64,000 bases of DNA, from positions 51,963-115,962 of the forward strand of contig JARLJA010000098.1 in the NCBI GenBank assembly GCA_031291445.1, written 5' to 3'. Shown here piece by piece: positions 35,794 through 44,568 of this stretch (positions are counted from its first letter, which is position 1; the number at the start of each line of letters is the position of its first letter). Below the pieces are notes generated by a model, which was not told the origin of the DNA, made no database searches, and saw only the letters and a program-made list of their open reading frames with translations. Made by a program: the position numbers and the translations under genes. Origin of the DNA: Xanthobacteraceae bacterium (GTDB lineage: Bacteria > Pseudomonadota > Alphaproteobacteria > Rhizobiales > Xanthobacteraceae).

Positions 35794-35825
35794 GGGCCGC
35801 GTCTGTCCCCGGACAGGCGCGGCCC
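35794..35825 (+). terminator. hairpin after arylsulfatase 2
   Basis: A 15-bp stem, GGGCCGCG(T)CTGTCC pairing with GGACAG(G)CGCGGCCC with one T-G wobble and a two-base loop, starts 9 bp after the arylsulfatase stop. There is no T-run, so it may be a Rho-assisted or RNA-stabilising structure. It separates the sulfatase from the adenylate cyclase gene. Confidence 0.6.
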
Positions 35826-35872
35826 GAGACGCCGAGGTTCGCAAGGTTCGACCCACTGGCCATGATGCTCGC

Positions 35873-37606
35873 ATGATCCGGCTCTCCATCCAGCGAAAGA
35901 TCATGGGCATCGCCGTGACGCTCGTCATCCTGATGGCGGTGACGGCGGTGCTCTCCATGGTCTCCGTGGTGCAGGTCAGCGACCGCCTCAACGCGCTCGC
36001 GCAAAGCTATATCCCGGCCTATGCGGACCTGGCGCGGGCGAATGTCCGCTCGCTGGAGCGGGCGCTTTTCATGCGCCGGATGCTGATCGAAAAGACCGCG
36101 TCGCCGTCGGGGAACAGCGAGAAATTCGCGGCGCTGCGCAAGGAGTTCGACGCCAAGGGCGCGGCGGCTGCGCGGGAGGGGCAAGCCGCCATCGAGCTGC
36201 TCAACGGCCTCGTCGAAAGCGGAACGACGTTCGGCGACGCCGCCGCGCTCGTTCGCCTCGAAACCCGCATCGAGACGCTTCTGAACGACAGCCGCCGCCA
36301 GCTCGGCGCCGAACAACAGCGTCTTTTCGCCGATCTCGACGCCGGCAACGCCACCGCGGTTGCCGACGACATCGCGCGGGTCGACGCGCTTCGCGACGAA
36401 GTCGATGAGAAGATGGACTCGGCTCGATCGAGCATGCTGGCACTGTTGCAGGCCGACGTCGCCACGACGGTGCGCAAGCAGCGCAACGCCATGCTGATCG
36501 CCGCGGCCCTGACGGTGCTCGCCGCCATCCTGGGCCTGGTGTTCTCGACCCTCGTCAGCGGCGGAATGACCCGCCCGGTCCGCCGCCTGCTCGAGGGCAC
36601 CCGTGCGGTCGAGGCGGGCAATCTCGACGGAACACTGGTGGCCACGACGCAGGACGAGATCGGCCAGCTCACCGCCGCCTTCAACCGCATGGTCGAACAG
36701 CTGCGCCTCAAGGAGCGCATCCGCGAGACGTTCGGCAAGTACATCGATCCGCGGATCGTCGAAGGGCTGATCGATCAGCCGGTGCTGGCGGCCGAGGGGC
36801 AGCGGCGCGTCATGACCGTGCTGTTCTGCGACGTCAGGGGATTTACCAGCGCCAGCGAGGGGATGACCCCGCAGGGACTGGTCAAGGTCATGAACCGGTA
36901 CTTCTCGGTGATGTCCGCGCCGATCCACGATCATGAGGGTGTGATCGATAAATACATCGGCGACTCCATCATGGCCTATTGGGGGGCACCTTTCGTGCAG
37001 GACAAGGACCAGGCCCGGCTCGCCAGCCTTGCCGCGCTGGAGATGCTGGACCGCGTCGCGCCGCTGCGCGCCGAGTTCCCTGAACTGCTGGGCGTGCGCA
37101 GCCTGCCGGTCGAATTCGACGTCCGCATCGGCATTGCCACCGGCGAAGCGCTGGTCGGCAGCATCGGGTCCGACCTGATGATGAGCTACACCGTGATGGG
37201 CGAAACCGTGAACCTGGCATCGCGCCTGGAAGGCGCCAACAAGTTCTATGGCGGCCACATCCTGGTGTCGGAGGCGACCGTCGCCGGCGCGGTCGACGCC
37301 ATCGAGGTGCGCGAGATCGACCGCGTAGCGCTGCTGGGCCAGGCTCAGCCGCAAGCCGTGTTCGAGATCATGGGGCGCAAGGGCGAACTGACCCCCGCCC
37401 AGGTCGAGCTCTGCGCCCGTTTCGCGGAAGGGCTTGCGGCCTACCGCGCGCGCCGGTGGGAGGACGCAAGGCGTGCATTTGCCGCGGCCCTCGATGCTGT
37501 GCCCGGCGACGGACCGTCAAAGACGTTCATCGAACGCCTCGAAGGCTTCGAGACGTCGCCGCCCGACGACAGCTGGGATGGCTCTTGGCACCTCGATAAG
37601 AAATAG
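35873..37606 (+). CDS. membrane adenylate/guanylate cyclase with HAMP domain
   Basis: A 577-residue class III nucleotidyl cyclase. A transmembrane helix (about 10-32), a ~170-residue periplasmic sensor, a second helix (about 202-225) and a HAMP domain ('TRPVRRLLEGTRAVEAGNLD') precede the cyclase domain. The cyclase has the metal aspartates in 'LFCDVRGFTS' and 'IDKYIGDSIMAYWGAP', and the late block 'TVMGETVNLASRLEG'. It would make a cyclic nucleotide in response to a periplasmic signal. There is no link to the sulfatase genes apart from position. Confidence 0.92.
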   Translation: MIRLSIQRKIMGIAVTLVILMAVTAVLSMVSVVQVSDRLNALAQSYIPAYADLARANVRSLERALFMRRMLIEKTASPSGNSEKFAALRKEFDAKGAAAAREGQAAIELLNGLVESGTTFGDAAALVRLETRIETLLNDSRRQLGAEQQRLFADLDAGNATAVADDIARVDALRDEVDEKMDSARSSMLALLQADVATTVRKQRNAMLIAAALTVLAAILGLVFSTLVSGGMTRPVRRLLEGTRAVEAGNLDGTLVATTQDEIGQLTAAFNRMVEQLRLKERIRETFGKYIDPRIVEGLIDQPVLAAEGQRRVMTVLFCDVRGFTSASEGMTPQGLVKVMNRYFSVMSAPIHDHEGVIDKYIGDSIMAYWGAPFVQDKDQARLASLAALEMLDRVAPLRAEFPELLGVRSLPVEFDVRIGIATGEALVGSIGSDLMMSYTVMGETVNLASRLEGANKFYGGHILVSEATVAGAVDAIEVREIDRVALLGQAQPQAVFEIMGRKGELTPAQVELCARFAEGLAAYRARRWEDARRAFAAALDAVPGDGPSKTFIERLEGFETSPPDDSWDGSWHLDKK

Positions 37607-37696
37607 CACGGTCTCGCCTGGGATTTTAACCACGCTTGGCGACGACATCGGGTACGGTGATGTTGCATTCGGTAACAAGGAACCCGCGACAGCCAC

Positions 37697-38785
37697 ATGA
37701 TACCGGCGAAGGTTGCCACAGCAGTTGCTTTAGCGTTCGTGTCGCTTGCGTGTTTCGGATGCAGCAATCGGCCCTTGCGTGGCGTACTCGTTCCTGTCGC
37801 CGAAGCGCCGGTGGGAACATCACGCGTCCCCATTCTGGTCGCGACGACGCGCCAGCGCTCCGCTCCCAACGATGGAGAAATGTTCAGCGGCGAGCGCGGC
37901 GAAACCTCATATGCCGCGATCTCCATTTCCATCCCCCCGGACTCGGCGCGGGAGATCGGCCAGATCCAATGGCCCACGACCCTCCCCGGCGATCCGCAGC
38001 GCAATTTCGTGACCCTGTCGGCAAACTACATCGACAAGCCGGCCTTCCTGGCGTCGCTTTCCGCTGAAGCGAAGCAGTCCCGCCACGGCAAGGTTCTCGT
38101 CTTCGTGCACGGCTTCAACAATCGCTTCGACGACGCGGTCTATCGCTTTGCCCAGATCGTTCACGATTCGAAATCACCTGCCGTTCCGGTGCTGTTTACC
38201 TGGCCCTCGCGGGGCGAGACCCGGCTGCGCGCCTATACCTACGACCGCGAGAGTGCAAATTATTCGCGCGACGCGCTGGAAGAGCTTCTCGACACGCTGG
38301 GCCGCAATCCCAATGTCACCGAGATCAACGTTCTGGCGCACTCCATGGGAAACTGGGTTACGCTGGAGGCGCTGCGCTCGCGCTATATCCGCCCAGGCCG
38401 ATTTACCGACAAGCTCAAGAACGTGCTCCTGGTCGCCCCCGACGTCGACGTCGATGTGTTCAGGACCCAGATTCGCCGGATGGGTCCGCAGCGACCGCGG
38501 TTCTCGCTTTTCGTCTCGCAGGATGACCGGGCCCTGGCCCTGTCGAAGACCATCTGGGGCGACGTGCCGCGCCTCGGCGAGGTCAACCCGGAGCAGGAAC
38601 CCTACCGCGAGGAATTCGCGCAGGACCGCATCGAGGTGTTCGACCTGACCGCATTGAAGAAGCCCGGCGACGACGCGCACGGCCGCGCCTTCGAGGACAT
38701 TACATCCGTCTCGGCCATGCTCAAGCAGCGGCTTTACGAGGGGCAGACCATGTCCGAGACTTCGCCGGCAAACTTGATCGAGTGA
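37697..38785 (+). CDS. alpha/beta hydrolase of the DUF900 family, probably exported
   Basis: A 362-residue protein with an N-terminal hydrophobic export signal ending in a possible lipobox-like cysteine ('SLACFGCSNRP'). The hydrolase core shows the oxyanion block 'VLVFVHGFNNRFDDA', 'VLFTWPSRGE' and the nucleophile elbow 'VLAHSMGNWV' with serine in A-H-S-M-G. It fits DUF900 (COG4782) esterase-like proteins. The substrate is unknown. It converges with the barrel protein gene at 38819. Confidence 0.88.
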   Translation: MIPAKVATAVALAFVSLACFGCSNRPLRGVLVPVAEAPVGTSRVPILVATTRQRSAPNDGEMFSGERGETSYAAISISIPPDSAREIGQIQWPTTLPGDPQRNFVTLSANYIDKPAFLASLSAEAKQSRHGKVLVFVHGFNNRFDDAVYRFAQIVHDSKSPAVPVLFTWPSRGETRLRAYTYDRESANYSRDALEELLDTLGRNPNVTEINVLAHSMGNWVTLEALRSRYIRPGRFTDKLKNVLLVAPDVDVDVFRTQIRRMGPQRPRFSLFVSQDDRALALSKTIWGDVPRLGEVNPEQEPYREEFAQDRIEVFDLTALKKPGDDAHGRAFEDITSVSAMLKQRLYEGQTMSETSPANLIE

Positions 38786-38818
38786 TGGCGCCGCGAGATT
38801 GCGTTACCCTGAGTCGTC

Positions 38819-39757
38819 TTAAAACGTCAGGTTCAGCCGGGCGGCGGTCTTGAAGTCGTAGACCGGGTAGTCCTTGATGATCGGCACGCTCAGTTCCAGC
38901 GACACCGTGAGATTGTCGGCAAGCTTGCGGCCGAGCTGGAAGTCGAACGGAAGGAACAGCCGCCCGGTCTGGCCGAATATCGGATCGCCATAGTTCACGC
39001 GAATGTCCGGGCTCGGGTAGAAGGTGACGAACCAGCGGTCCGGGAGTGCGATGCGCCAGACCGGCGCGAACCGCAGGTTGCTGATGTTCTTCTTCGACGG
39101 ATCTCCTGCGAAGCTCTGGTCGTACCAGAGCTGGGGCTCGAAATAGCTGCCATCGCTGATCTCCGGCATCGCATAGCGCACGCCGACCACCGGCATGATC
39201 TGCCATTTGCCGCTGCCGAGGCCGAGGCTGGAGTCGCCGGTCGGGGCGTAAAGCCGGGTGCCGAAACCGATGGTCCAGCGCGCATCGATCTCGCGGATGA
39301 GCACAGCCTGGGCATGGACGTCGCCGATGCCATTGACGTACTCCCCGGACGGATTGGCGGCGCTGACGGGGTTTTTCGCGTCGAACGGCAGATCCTCGCG
39401 CAGCGCCAGCTTCCAGGGACCGGGGAGATCGATCCTCTGGTCCGCGCGCAGCTTCAGGGTCACGGTCGTGACCTCGTGGGTCGTGCCCAGCTGGCCGCCG
39501 CTGCGCGGTGCGGTGACGTATTGATCGTACAACTGGATGGTATTCACCGGCCGGGCGAAGTCCTCACCGGTGTTGTCGCCCCGGTCCGTTGGGGCCGTGG
39601 ATTGCACCGCGGCCACAGCGGACGACGCGGCCGCAGCATCCTGTCCGGCAGCAGCCGGGTGCAACGGCCACGCCACCAGTGGCGCCAACGCGAGGACGCT
39701 GCGCAAGCGCAATACGCGCGCGATACCGGGGCCCTGCATCCTGTATCCTGCCACCAC
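38819..39757 (-). CDS. outer-membrane beta-barrel-like protein
   Basis: A 312-residue protein with an export signal ending near 'HPAAAGQ'. The rest alternates short amphipathic stretches such as 'WTIGFGTRLYAPTGDSSLG' and 'RWFVTFYPSPDIRVNY', and it ends in phenylalanine ('ARLNLTF'), the usual outer-membrane insertion signal. The pattern resembles transporter-like proteins annotated as 'MetA-pathway of phenol degradation'. The palindrome pair at 39913 lies upstream, but no acceptable sigma-54 promoter was found on this strand, so membership of the regulon is doubtful. Confidence 0.65.
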   Translation of the reverse strand: MVAGYRMQGPGIARVLRLRSVLALAPLVAWPLHPAAAGQDAAAASSAVAAVQSTAPTDRGDNTGEDFARPVNTIQLYDQYVTAPRSGGQLGTTHEVTTVTLKLRADQRIDLPGPWKLALREDLPFDAKNPVSAANPSGEYVNGIGDVHAQAVLIREIDARWTIGFGTRLYAPTGDSSLGLGSGKWQIMPVVGVRYAMPEISDGSYFEPQLWYDQSFAGDPSKKNISNLRFAPVWRIALPDRWFVTFYPSPDIRVNYGDPIFGQTGRLFLPFDFQLGRKLADNLTVSLELSVPIIKDYPVYDFKTAARLNLTF

Positions 39758-39912
39758 CTTGCCTCACAAGCGCATCATCCTCATCCAGCATAGCTTTTAG
39801 CGCCAAATGAGCCAAATGAAGCGGCCCTCGGACTTCGCCATCTGGTCGCTCTGGCTCGATCAGCGGAGCGCACAAGGCTGACTCCAACAAATGTCTCATC
39901 GCGGGTCGCTGC

Positions 39913-39945
39913 TCCGATATGTCGGAGAGGCTCCGACATATCGTA
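39913..39945. promoter_or_regulatory. tandem palindromes upstream of the His-rich peptide gene
   Basis: TCCGATATGTCGGA (39913-39926) and TCCGACATATCGTA (39932-39945, one mismatch in the last arm), 19 bp centre to centre. Their centre is 123 bp upstream of the sigma-54 promoter at 40045. This cluster is 6 kb from the others, showing that the pattern is not a local duplication. Confidence 0.8.
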
Positions 39946-40044
39946 GTTTCCCGTCGAGACAGGCCATCGGGGATATTTCGTTGCGACCCGTCCACCTCAT
40001 TGGTTTTGAGAACGTTTTGAACATCGGCGATGTTGCTTCGCAGT

Positions 40045-40060
40045 TGGCCTGCTTATTGCA
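40045..40060 (+). promoter_or_regulatory. sigma-54 promoter of the His-rich peptide gene
   Basis: TGGCCTGCTTATTGCA with GG-N10-GC spacing, the copy closest to the consensus -12 box (TTGCA). The predicted start point is near 40071, about 22 bases before the ATG at 40093. Confidence 0.8.
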
Positions 40061-40092
40061 ATCCAAAGGGCGCAACTTGGCGGGAGATCATC

Positions 40093-40272
40093 ATGAAACT
40101 GATTGGCGTAGGACGTATTATCCTGGCGGCTGCAGTGCTGTATGCAGCGTCGTCTTCGCTGTCGATCGACAGTGCCCAGGCAAATATCGGTACGACGCAA
40201 GGCCATGGGGGCATTAGCCACCATCACAAGCATCACCATCCACAGCATCATCTGCCGAAGGCTGCCCGCTAG
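40093..40272 (+). CDS. small secreted histidine-rich peptide
   Basis: A 59-residue product starting at the ATG at 40093, with GGGAG nine bases upstream; the track's earlier start at 40030 would precede the promoter. A signal peptide ends near 'IDSAQA', leaving a mature peptide of about 29 residues with nine histidines, including 'HHHKHHHPQHH'. No other domain is present. Such a run can bind Zn, Ni, Cu or haem, so a periplasmic metal buffer or delivery role is possible, but this is inference. It is under the same sigma-54/palindrome arrangement as the arylsulfatases. The OpgC gene starts 236 bp downstream and could be co-transcribed. Confidence 0.75.
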   Translation: MKLIGVGRIILAAAVLYAASSSLSIDSAQANIGTTQGHGGISHHHKHHHPQHHLPKAAR

Positions 40273-40508
40273 AGTCTCCTGGAGTGCACGTCGGTGGTCA
40301 TTGATCAACGTCGATGTCGAACGCGGCACTACTCCGAACCTGAGGAACGCATCGTGAAGGGCGGCCTCAACGGTCGGTACGAAGAGGTGTTGTCCCGGTC
40401 TCACATACGCGATTGGCCGCACAGGCAGTCGCAACAGGTCTTGCGATAGGCGCTCGATCGGTTGTTTCAAAATCGATCGGGCGCTGTTGCGCGTCAACGG
40501 AGTGCGCA

Positions 40509-41696
40509 ATGGAAGTGATTCTTCCTCCCAAGGGTCGCGATCTGCGGCTCGACCTGTTTCGTGGCCTGGCGAACTGGGTCATCTTCATCGGTCACATCCC
40601 CAACAACGTCGTCGCCTTGCTGCTGCTCGGCACGGGACGCTACGGCTTCAGCGACGGGGCCGATATGTTCGTGTTCATTTCGGGTTACACCGTGGCATTT
40701 GCATTTGCGCGAATGATGATGGACCGCGGCATGGTGATCACTGCCACGCGGATCATCAAGCGAACCTGGCAGATCTACGTCGCGCACGTGCTCCTGTTCG
40801 TCATCTATCTGGTGGAGATCGGCTATTTCGGCCAGAAATTCGGCGAGGCGGAGTATGCCAACACCTTCAACGTCCAGATTTTTCTCGATCACCCGGCGGA
40901 GGTCCTGTTCGAGGGCCTGATCCTCAAGTTCAAGCCCGTCAACATGGACGTGCTTCCGCTCTACATCGTGCTGATGCTCGCCAGTCCCCTGCTGCTGCGG
41001 GCGATGCTGCGCTCCCGCAACATCACCCTGCTGGCGTCGATCGCCCTCTACTTCGCGGCCCGGCAGTTCGGCTGGAATCTGCCGTCCTATCCGGCCGGGG
41101 GCTGGTACTTCAATCCGTTCACATGGCAGCTCCTGTACGTCACCGGCGCCTGGTTTGCCGTCGGCGGCGCGGTCGACCTGCTGCCGTTCATCCGCTCGCG
41201 CGCGCTGCTGGTCCTGGGCGTGGGCTACCTGGTGTTTGCCTTCCTGATCGCCGTGGCCAGCCGGCACCCCGACCTCGCGCAGCTGTTTCCGGCCGGGCTC
41301 GTCAGCCATTTCAATCCGGCCGAAAAGCCCAGCCTTCCGCCCTATCGTTTCCTCCACTTCATTGTCATCGCGTTGCTGCTGGTTCGGCTCATCCCCCGCG
41401 GGTGGCCTGGGCTCGAGTGGCGCATGTTCCGGCCCGCCATTCTTTGCGGACAGCGGTCGCTGGAGGTCTTCTGCGTCGGGATCTTCCTGTCCTTCGCAGG
41501 ACACTTCGTGCTGCTCGAGGTGTCGGATACGATCTGGATGCAGATCGTCGTCAGCGTGGTCGGCGTCGTTTTGCTGTCGTTGCTGGCGTGGTACCGGTCC
41601 TGGTCGATGCAACAGGAAAAGGCGCCGAGGCTGGCAATCCCGCCGGATCCGGCGCGTAGCGAGGCCGGGCTGCCTCCGGCGGCAGCGCGCAGCTGA
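40509..41696 (+). CDS. opgC: OpgC-family membrane acyltransferase (copy 1)
   Basis: A 395-residue integral membrane protein with about ten hydrophobic helices, starting at the ATG at 40509 (MEVILPPKGRDLRLDLFRG). The N-terminal 'RDLRLDLFRGLANWVIFIGHIPNN' carries the conserved histidine of the acyltransferase-3/OpgC group; 'MFVFISGYT' and 'PYRFLHFIVIA' follow. OpgC succinylates periplasmic osmoregulated glucans. A clear paralogue lies at 56789-57982. The copy here differs in its C-terminal tail and lies next to the sigma-54 regulon. Confidence 0.9.
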   Translation: MEVILPPKGRDLRLDLFRGLANWVIFIGHIPNNVVALLLLGTGRYGFSDGADMFVFISGYTVAFAFARMMMDRGMVITATRIIKRTWQIYVAHVLLFVIYLVEIGYFGQKFGEAEYANTFNVQIFLDHPAEVLFEGLILKFKPVNMDVLPLYIVLMLASPLLLRAMLRSRNITLLASIALYFAARQFGWNLPSYPAGGWYFNPFTWQLLYVTGAWFAVGGAVDLLPFIRSRALLVLGVGYLVFAFLIAVASRHPDLAQLFPAGLVSHFNPAEKPSLPPYRFLHFIVIALLLVRLIPRGWPGLEWRMFRPAILCGQRSLEVFCVGIFLSFAGHFVLLEVSDTIWMQIVVSVVGVVLLSLLAWYRSWSMQQEKAPRLAIPPDPARSEAGLPPAAARS

Positions 41697-42004
41697 GGCC
41701 GAGCCGAAAGCAGTCTCTCGCAAACCTCCTAGTGAGACAAATTGACCAGCCGTGCCCTGGAGCGACTATTCGGGATCAGTTGTTCCCCTCTTCATGGCGT
41801 TCGGACCAAGGGGTATTCGGGTTCACGCCATCTGGCCTGGTTCGCTTGGGCATTAAATTCTGCGCCGATCTTCACCACGCGGAAACCAATCGGCCCGGCT
41901 TCGCGAGCAGAGACTGTCGTCTAAATCTCATGTTCACATCTCAACCCCAGATTCACGGTGTTCATTGGCATATTGGATCGCTCGTCATTACCGAATTACC
42001 GCAC

Positions 42005-43969
42005 ATGCACGCCATCAGCAGCGATCCAAAAGCGACGGCGGTTGCCAAGGCGCAGGCCAGCAGCGCGCTCCAGAACATCTATCTGACGTTGCTCTCCAAC
42101 GTCGTGATCGCGGTCTCGCTTGCGATCCTGCTCTATCTCGATGACGGCAAGACCCTCATCTTCCAGTGGCTGGGCGCCGTCATCGCGATGGCATTGCTGC
42201 GCGCCTGGTGGGTGTCGCGAATGGTGTCTGCGGGTCTCGAGAGGCGCGATCCCCAGCGCGTGCTGCGCCACCTCACCGTCGCGGCATTTGCGAGCGGACT
42301 TCTGTGGAGCGCCATTCCGCTGGCGTTCTGGGCCTTTTCCGAAAAGCAGAACATCGACTACATCGCGTTCATCATGGCCGGTACGACGACCGGTGCCATC
42401 ATCCAAAGTCTCGCGTGTTCCCGAATAGGCCTCGCGTTCGGCGCGCCGGTCATGATTGCGACGCTGGTGCGGATGGTGGTTTCCGGCAGCGGCACCGGCT
42501 ACATCATCGCACTGGACGCCATATTCCTGACGTTCATGCTGTTCCGTGCGGCGGTGATCGGCGAACGGAGCTTCATCACCAGCCAGGTCACCGCGTTCGA
42601 TGCCACCGACCTCGCGAACTCGCTCGCCGACGCCAACAGCGAGGTGCTGAACTCGAACCGCGCGCTGGAAACCCTCGCCCGCGCCGATCCGCTGACGGGG
42701 CTTGCAAACCGCAGCCACTTCCGGGACGCTGCTCAGGCGGCATGCAGCTCAGGACGTGGCGTCGCGTTCGTGCTGTGCGACATCGACAGCTTCAAGACCA
42801 TCAATGACACCCGCGGTCATGACGCGGGCGATCGCGTCATCGAGGCGGTGGCCAACCTGCTTCGAGCCGTCTGCCACGCGGACGATCTGCCTGTTCGGCT
42901 GGGCGGCGACGAGTTCATCGTGCTGCTCCAGGGCGACGGCGTGACCGAGCGGTCGCTCGCCCTGGCCGGGCGGTTCACGGCCGCGCTCAAGGCGCCCCTG
43001 ACGATCGCGGGCAACGCGCTGACCATGACCTGTTCGATCGGCATCGCCGCGCACGAAGGCGGCCCGATCGATGTCGAGGACCTGTTCGCCCGGGCCGACG
43101 CAGCACTGTACCATGCCAAGGCCGACGGCCGGGCCTGCACCCGCATCTTCGATGCGCGGATGCACGACCAGCTCGCCCTCCAGCGCTGCATCGATCTCGA
43201 TCTGCCGCAGGCGCTGGCGCAAGGCGGACTTCATGTCGAATTCCAGCCGCAAGTCGCCATGGCCACCGGCGAGGCGATCGGCTTCGAGACGCTTCTGCGG
43301 TGGCGTCACCCGAAGGCCGGCATGATCCCTCCGCCGGACATCGTGCGGGCCGCGATTCGACTGAAACTTTCGGATCAGTTGCTGAGCTTCATCGGCGAGC
43401 GCGCTTGCGCGCTGCTGCGCGCGGTTGACCACACCAACGCCGCACCGGTCAACGTCGCGATCAATGTTTCCCCACGCGAGCTGTCGATCCATTCGCCTGC
43501 ATCCATTCTCAAGGATCTCGCGGACCGATACGGTGTCGATCCCCGGCGGATCGAGATCGAGATCACCGAGGAAGCGCTGTTCGATCCGAAGCAGTGTGCG
43601 CGCGAGCTCCAGCGGATCGATCAATTCGGCTTCGGACTGGCGATCGACGATTTCGGCGTGGGCCACACCTCGATCACCAATCTCATGACGATGGAGCTCG
43701 ACACCATCAAGATCGACCGCTCCTTCGTTCACGGCATCACTGCCAATCGCCAGAACCAGCAACTGATCGCCGCGATTGCCGCTGTCGCACGGCCGCTCGG
43801 GCACCGGATCATCGCCGAGGGCGTCGAGACCGAGGACGAGGCGCAGGCCCTGCGCATGCTCGGGTGTTCCTACGGCCAGGGATGGCTCTTCGGCCGGCCG
43901 ATGGTGGAAAACGAAGCGGTCGCCTGGCTGACGCGCAGCGCCCGCCCCGCGGTGAAATCGGCGGGCTAG
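42005..43969 (+). CDS. membrane GGDEF-EAL protein (c-di-GMP synthase/phosphodiesterase)
   Basis: About 654 residues from the ATG at 42005 (an ATG at 41930 and the track start at 41732 are alternatives; no start has a clear ribosome site). Five or six N-terminal hydrophobic segments form a membrane sensor. The GGDEF domain is intact ('LPVRLGGDEFIVLL') with 'DPLTGLANRSHF' before it. The EAL domain reads ETL at the signature position ('GFETLLRWRHP'), and keeps 'IAIDDFGVGH', 'IKIDRSF' and 'IIAEGVETEDEA', so phosphodiesterase activity is plausible. It would tune the cyclic di-GMP level from the membrane. Confidence 0.9.
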   Translation: MHAISSDPKATAVAKAQASSALQNIYLTLLSNVVIAVSLAILLYLDDGKTLIFQWLGAVIAMALLRAWWVSRMVSAGLERRDPQRVLRHLTVAAFASGLLWSAIPLAFWAFSEKQNIDYIAFIMAGTTTGAIIQSLACSRIGLAFGAPVMIATLVRMVVSGSGTGYIIALDAIFLTFMLFRAAVIGERSFITSQVTAFDATDLANSLADANSEVLNSNRALETLARADPLTGLANRSHFRDAAQAACSSGRGVAFVLCDIDSFKTINDTRGHDAGDRVIEAVANLLRAVCHADDLPVRLGGDEFIVLLQGDGVTERSLALAGRFTAALKAPLTIAGNALTMTCSIGIAAHEGGPIDVEDLFARADAALYHAKADGRACTRIFDARMHDQLALQRCIDLDLPQALAQGGLHVEFQPQVAMATGEAIGFETLLRWRHPKAGMIPPPDIVRAAIRLKLSDQLLSFIGERACALLRAVDHTNAAPVNVAINVSPRELSIHSPASILKDLADRYGVDPRRIEIEITEEALFDPKQCARELQRIDQFGFGLAIDDFGVGHTSITNLMTMELDTIKIDRSFVHGITANRQNQQLIAAIAAVARPLGHRIIAEGVETEDEAQALRMLGCSYGQGWLFGRPMVENEAVAWLTRSARPAVKSAG

Positions 43970-44286
43970 CCGCAATCTCACGGGATGCCGAATGCCGCTA
44001 CCCCACCCCGCTCCGCTTGATCTCGAGACCGAGCGTCTCGTGATCCCACGTATCGGCCGTCGGCCACTCCTGCGAATCGTGTGATTTCGATCCATTCGGC
44101 CCGCAAACGCGGTGATAGGGCTTGCCGCTTGCGCGCAAGGACGCGTAGTTTGGCGCCGACCGGGAAAGCGACGTATCAGGCGAACCGCCGCGCTCGCGCG
44201 CGTCATCGTCGGCACCGTCCGCGGCCCGTATGGCACGGTTACGACGATCGCCCACCCGCCATTCAATCCGGAAAGGCTGCCTGACC
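43970..44286. other. 317-bp gap between GGDEF-EAL and GlsB-like genes
   Basis: Contains a candidate small leftward reading frame (43998-44138, listed separately). Otherwise no hairpin, repeat or promoter that I could defend was seen. Confidence 0.4.
43998..44138 (-). CDS. possible small protein (46 residues), unrecognised
   Basis: This frame ends in a stretch with a natural-looking composition, 'KPYHRVCGPNGSKSHDSQEW' followed by 'PTADTWDHETLGLEIKRSG', rich in W, Y, H, D and E. That is unlike the R/A/G/P-rich shadow frames that fill this GC-rich window. There is no ATG; the only in-frame start-like codon near the beginning of the sensible part is a TTG at 44138, without a clear ribosome site. 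It may be a small gene or the 3' remnant of a lost one. I do not recognise the family. Confidence 0.3.
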   Translation of the reverse strand: MRASGKPYHRVCGPNGSKSHDSQEWPTADTWDHETLGLEIKRSGVG

Positions 44287-44568
44287 ATGCAAACCGTACC
44301 CCCCGCCGTGACGTTTCTCGTGGTTCTGGTGATCGGCATCGTCGCCGGCTTCCTGTTCGATCGGATTGCCGGTCCATCGTGGTTTGCCCGCCAGTTCACG
44401 GGCTCGACCCGCGCCATCATCACCAGTGCCCTGGTGGGTGTGGCCGGCGCATTGGTCGGCTTTCACGTCGCCATTCTGCTCGCCCTCGGCAGCGGGCTCA
44501 TCACCGCGGTGATCGCGGCAGCGGCCGGCGCCGCCGTGGTGCTGTTCGGCTGGCGGGCGGTCAAGTAG
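44287..44568 (+). CDS. GlsB/YeaQ/YmgE family small membrane protein
   Basis: A 93-residue protein with three transmembrane helices; the ATG at 44287 follows an AAAGG site. The glycine-rich pattern 'VIGIVAGFLFDRIAG' and 'LVGVAGALVGFHVAILLALG' is that of the transglycosylase-associated (DUF1471-unrelated) YeaQ family, usually induced by general stress. The molecular role is not established. Confidence 0.8.
   Translation: MQTVPPAVTFLVVLVIGIVAGFLFDRIAGPSWFARQFTGSTRAIITSALVGVAGALVGFHVAILLALGSGLITAVIAAAAGAAVVLFGWRAVK

Noticed and set aside
39758-39912. Sigma-54 promoter for the barrel-protein gene
   Set aside because: The only GG-N10-GC match on the minus strand (TGGCTCATTTGGCGC) has a poor -12 box lacking the TT before GC, so regulon membership was not claimed.
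39997-40509. 170-residue minus-strand ORF opposite the His-rich peptide
   Set aside because: No recognisable domain or export signal; it overlaps a gene with promoter, ribosome site and signal peptide on the plus strand.
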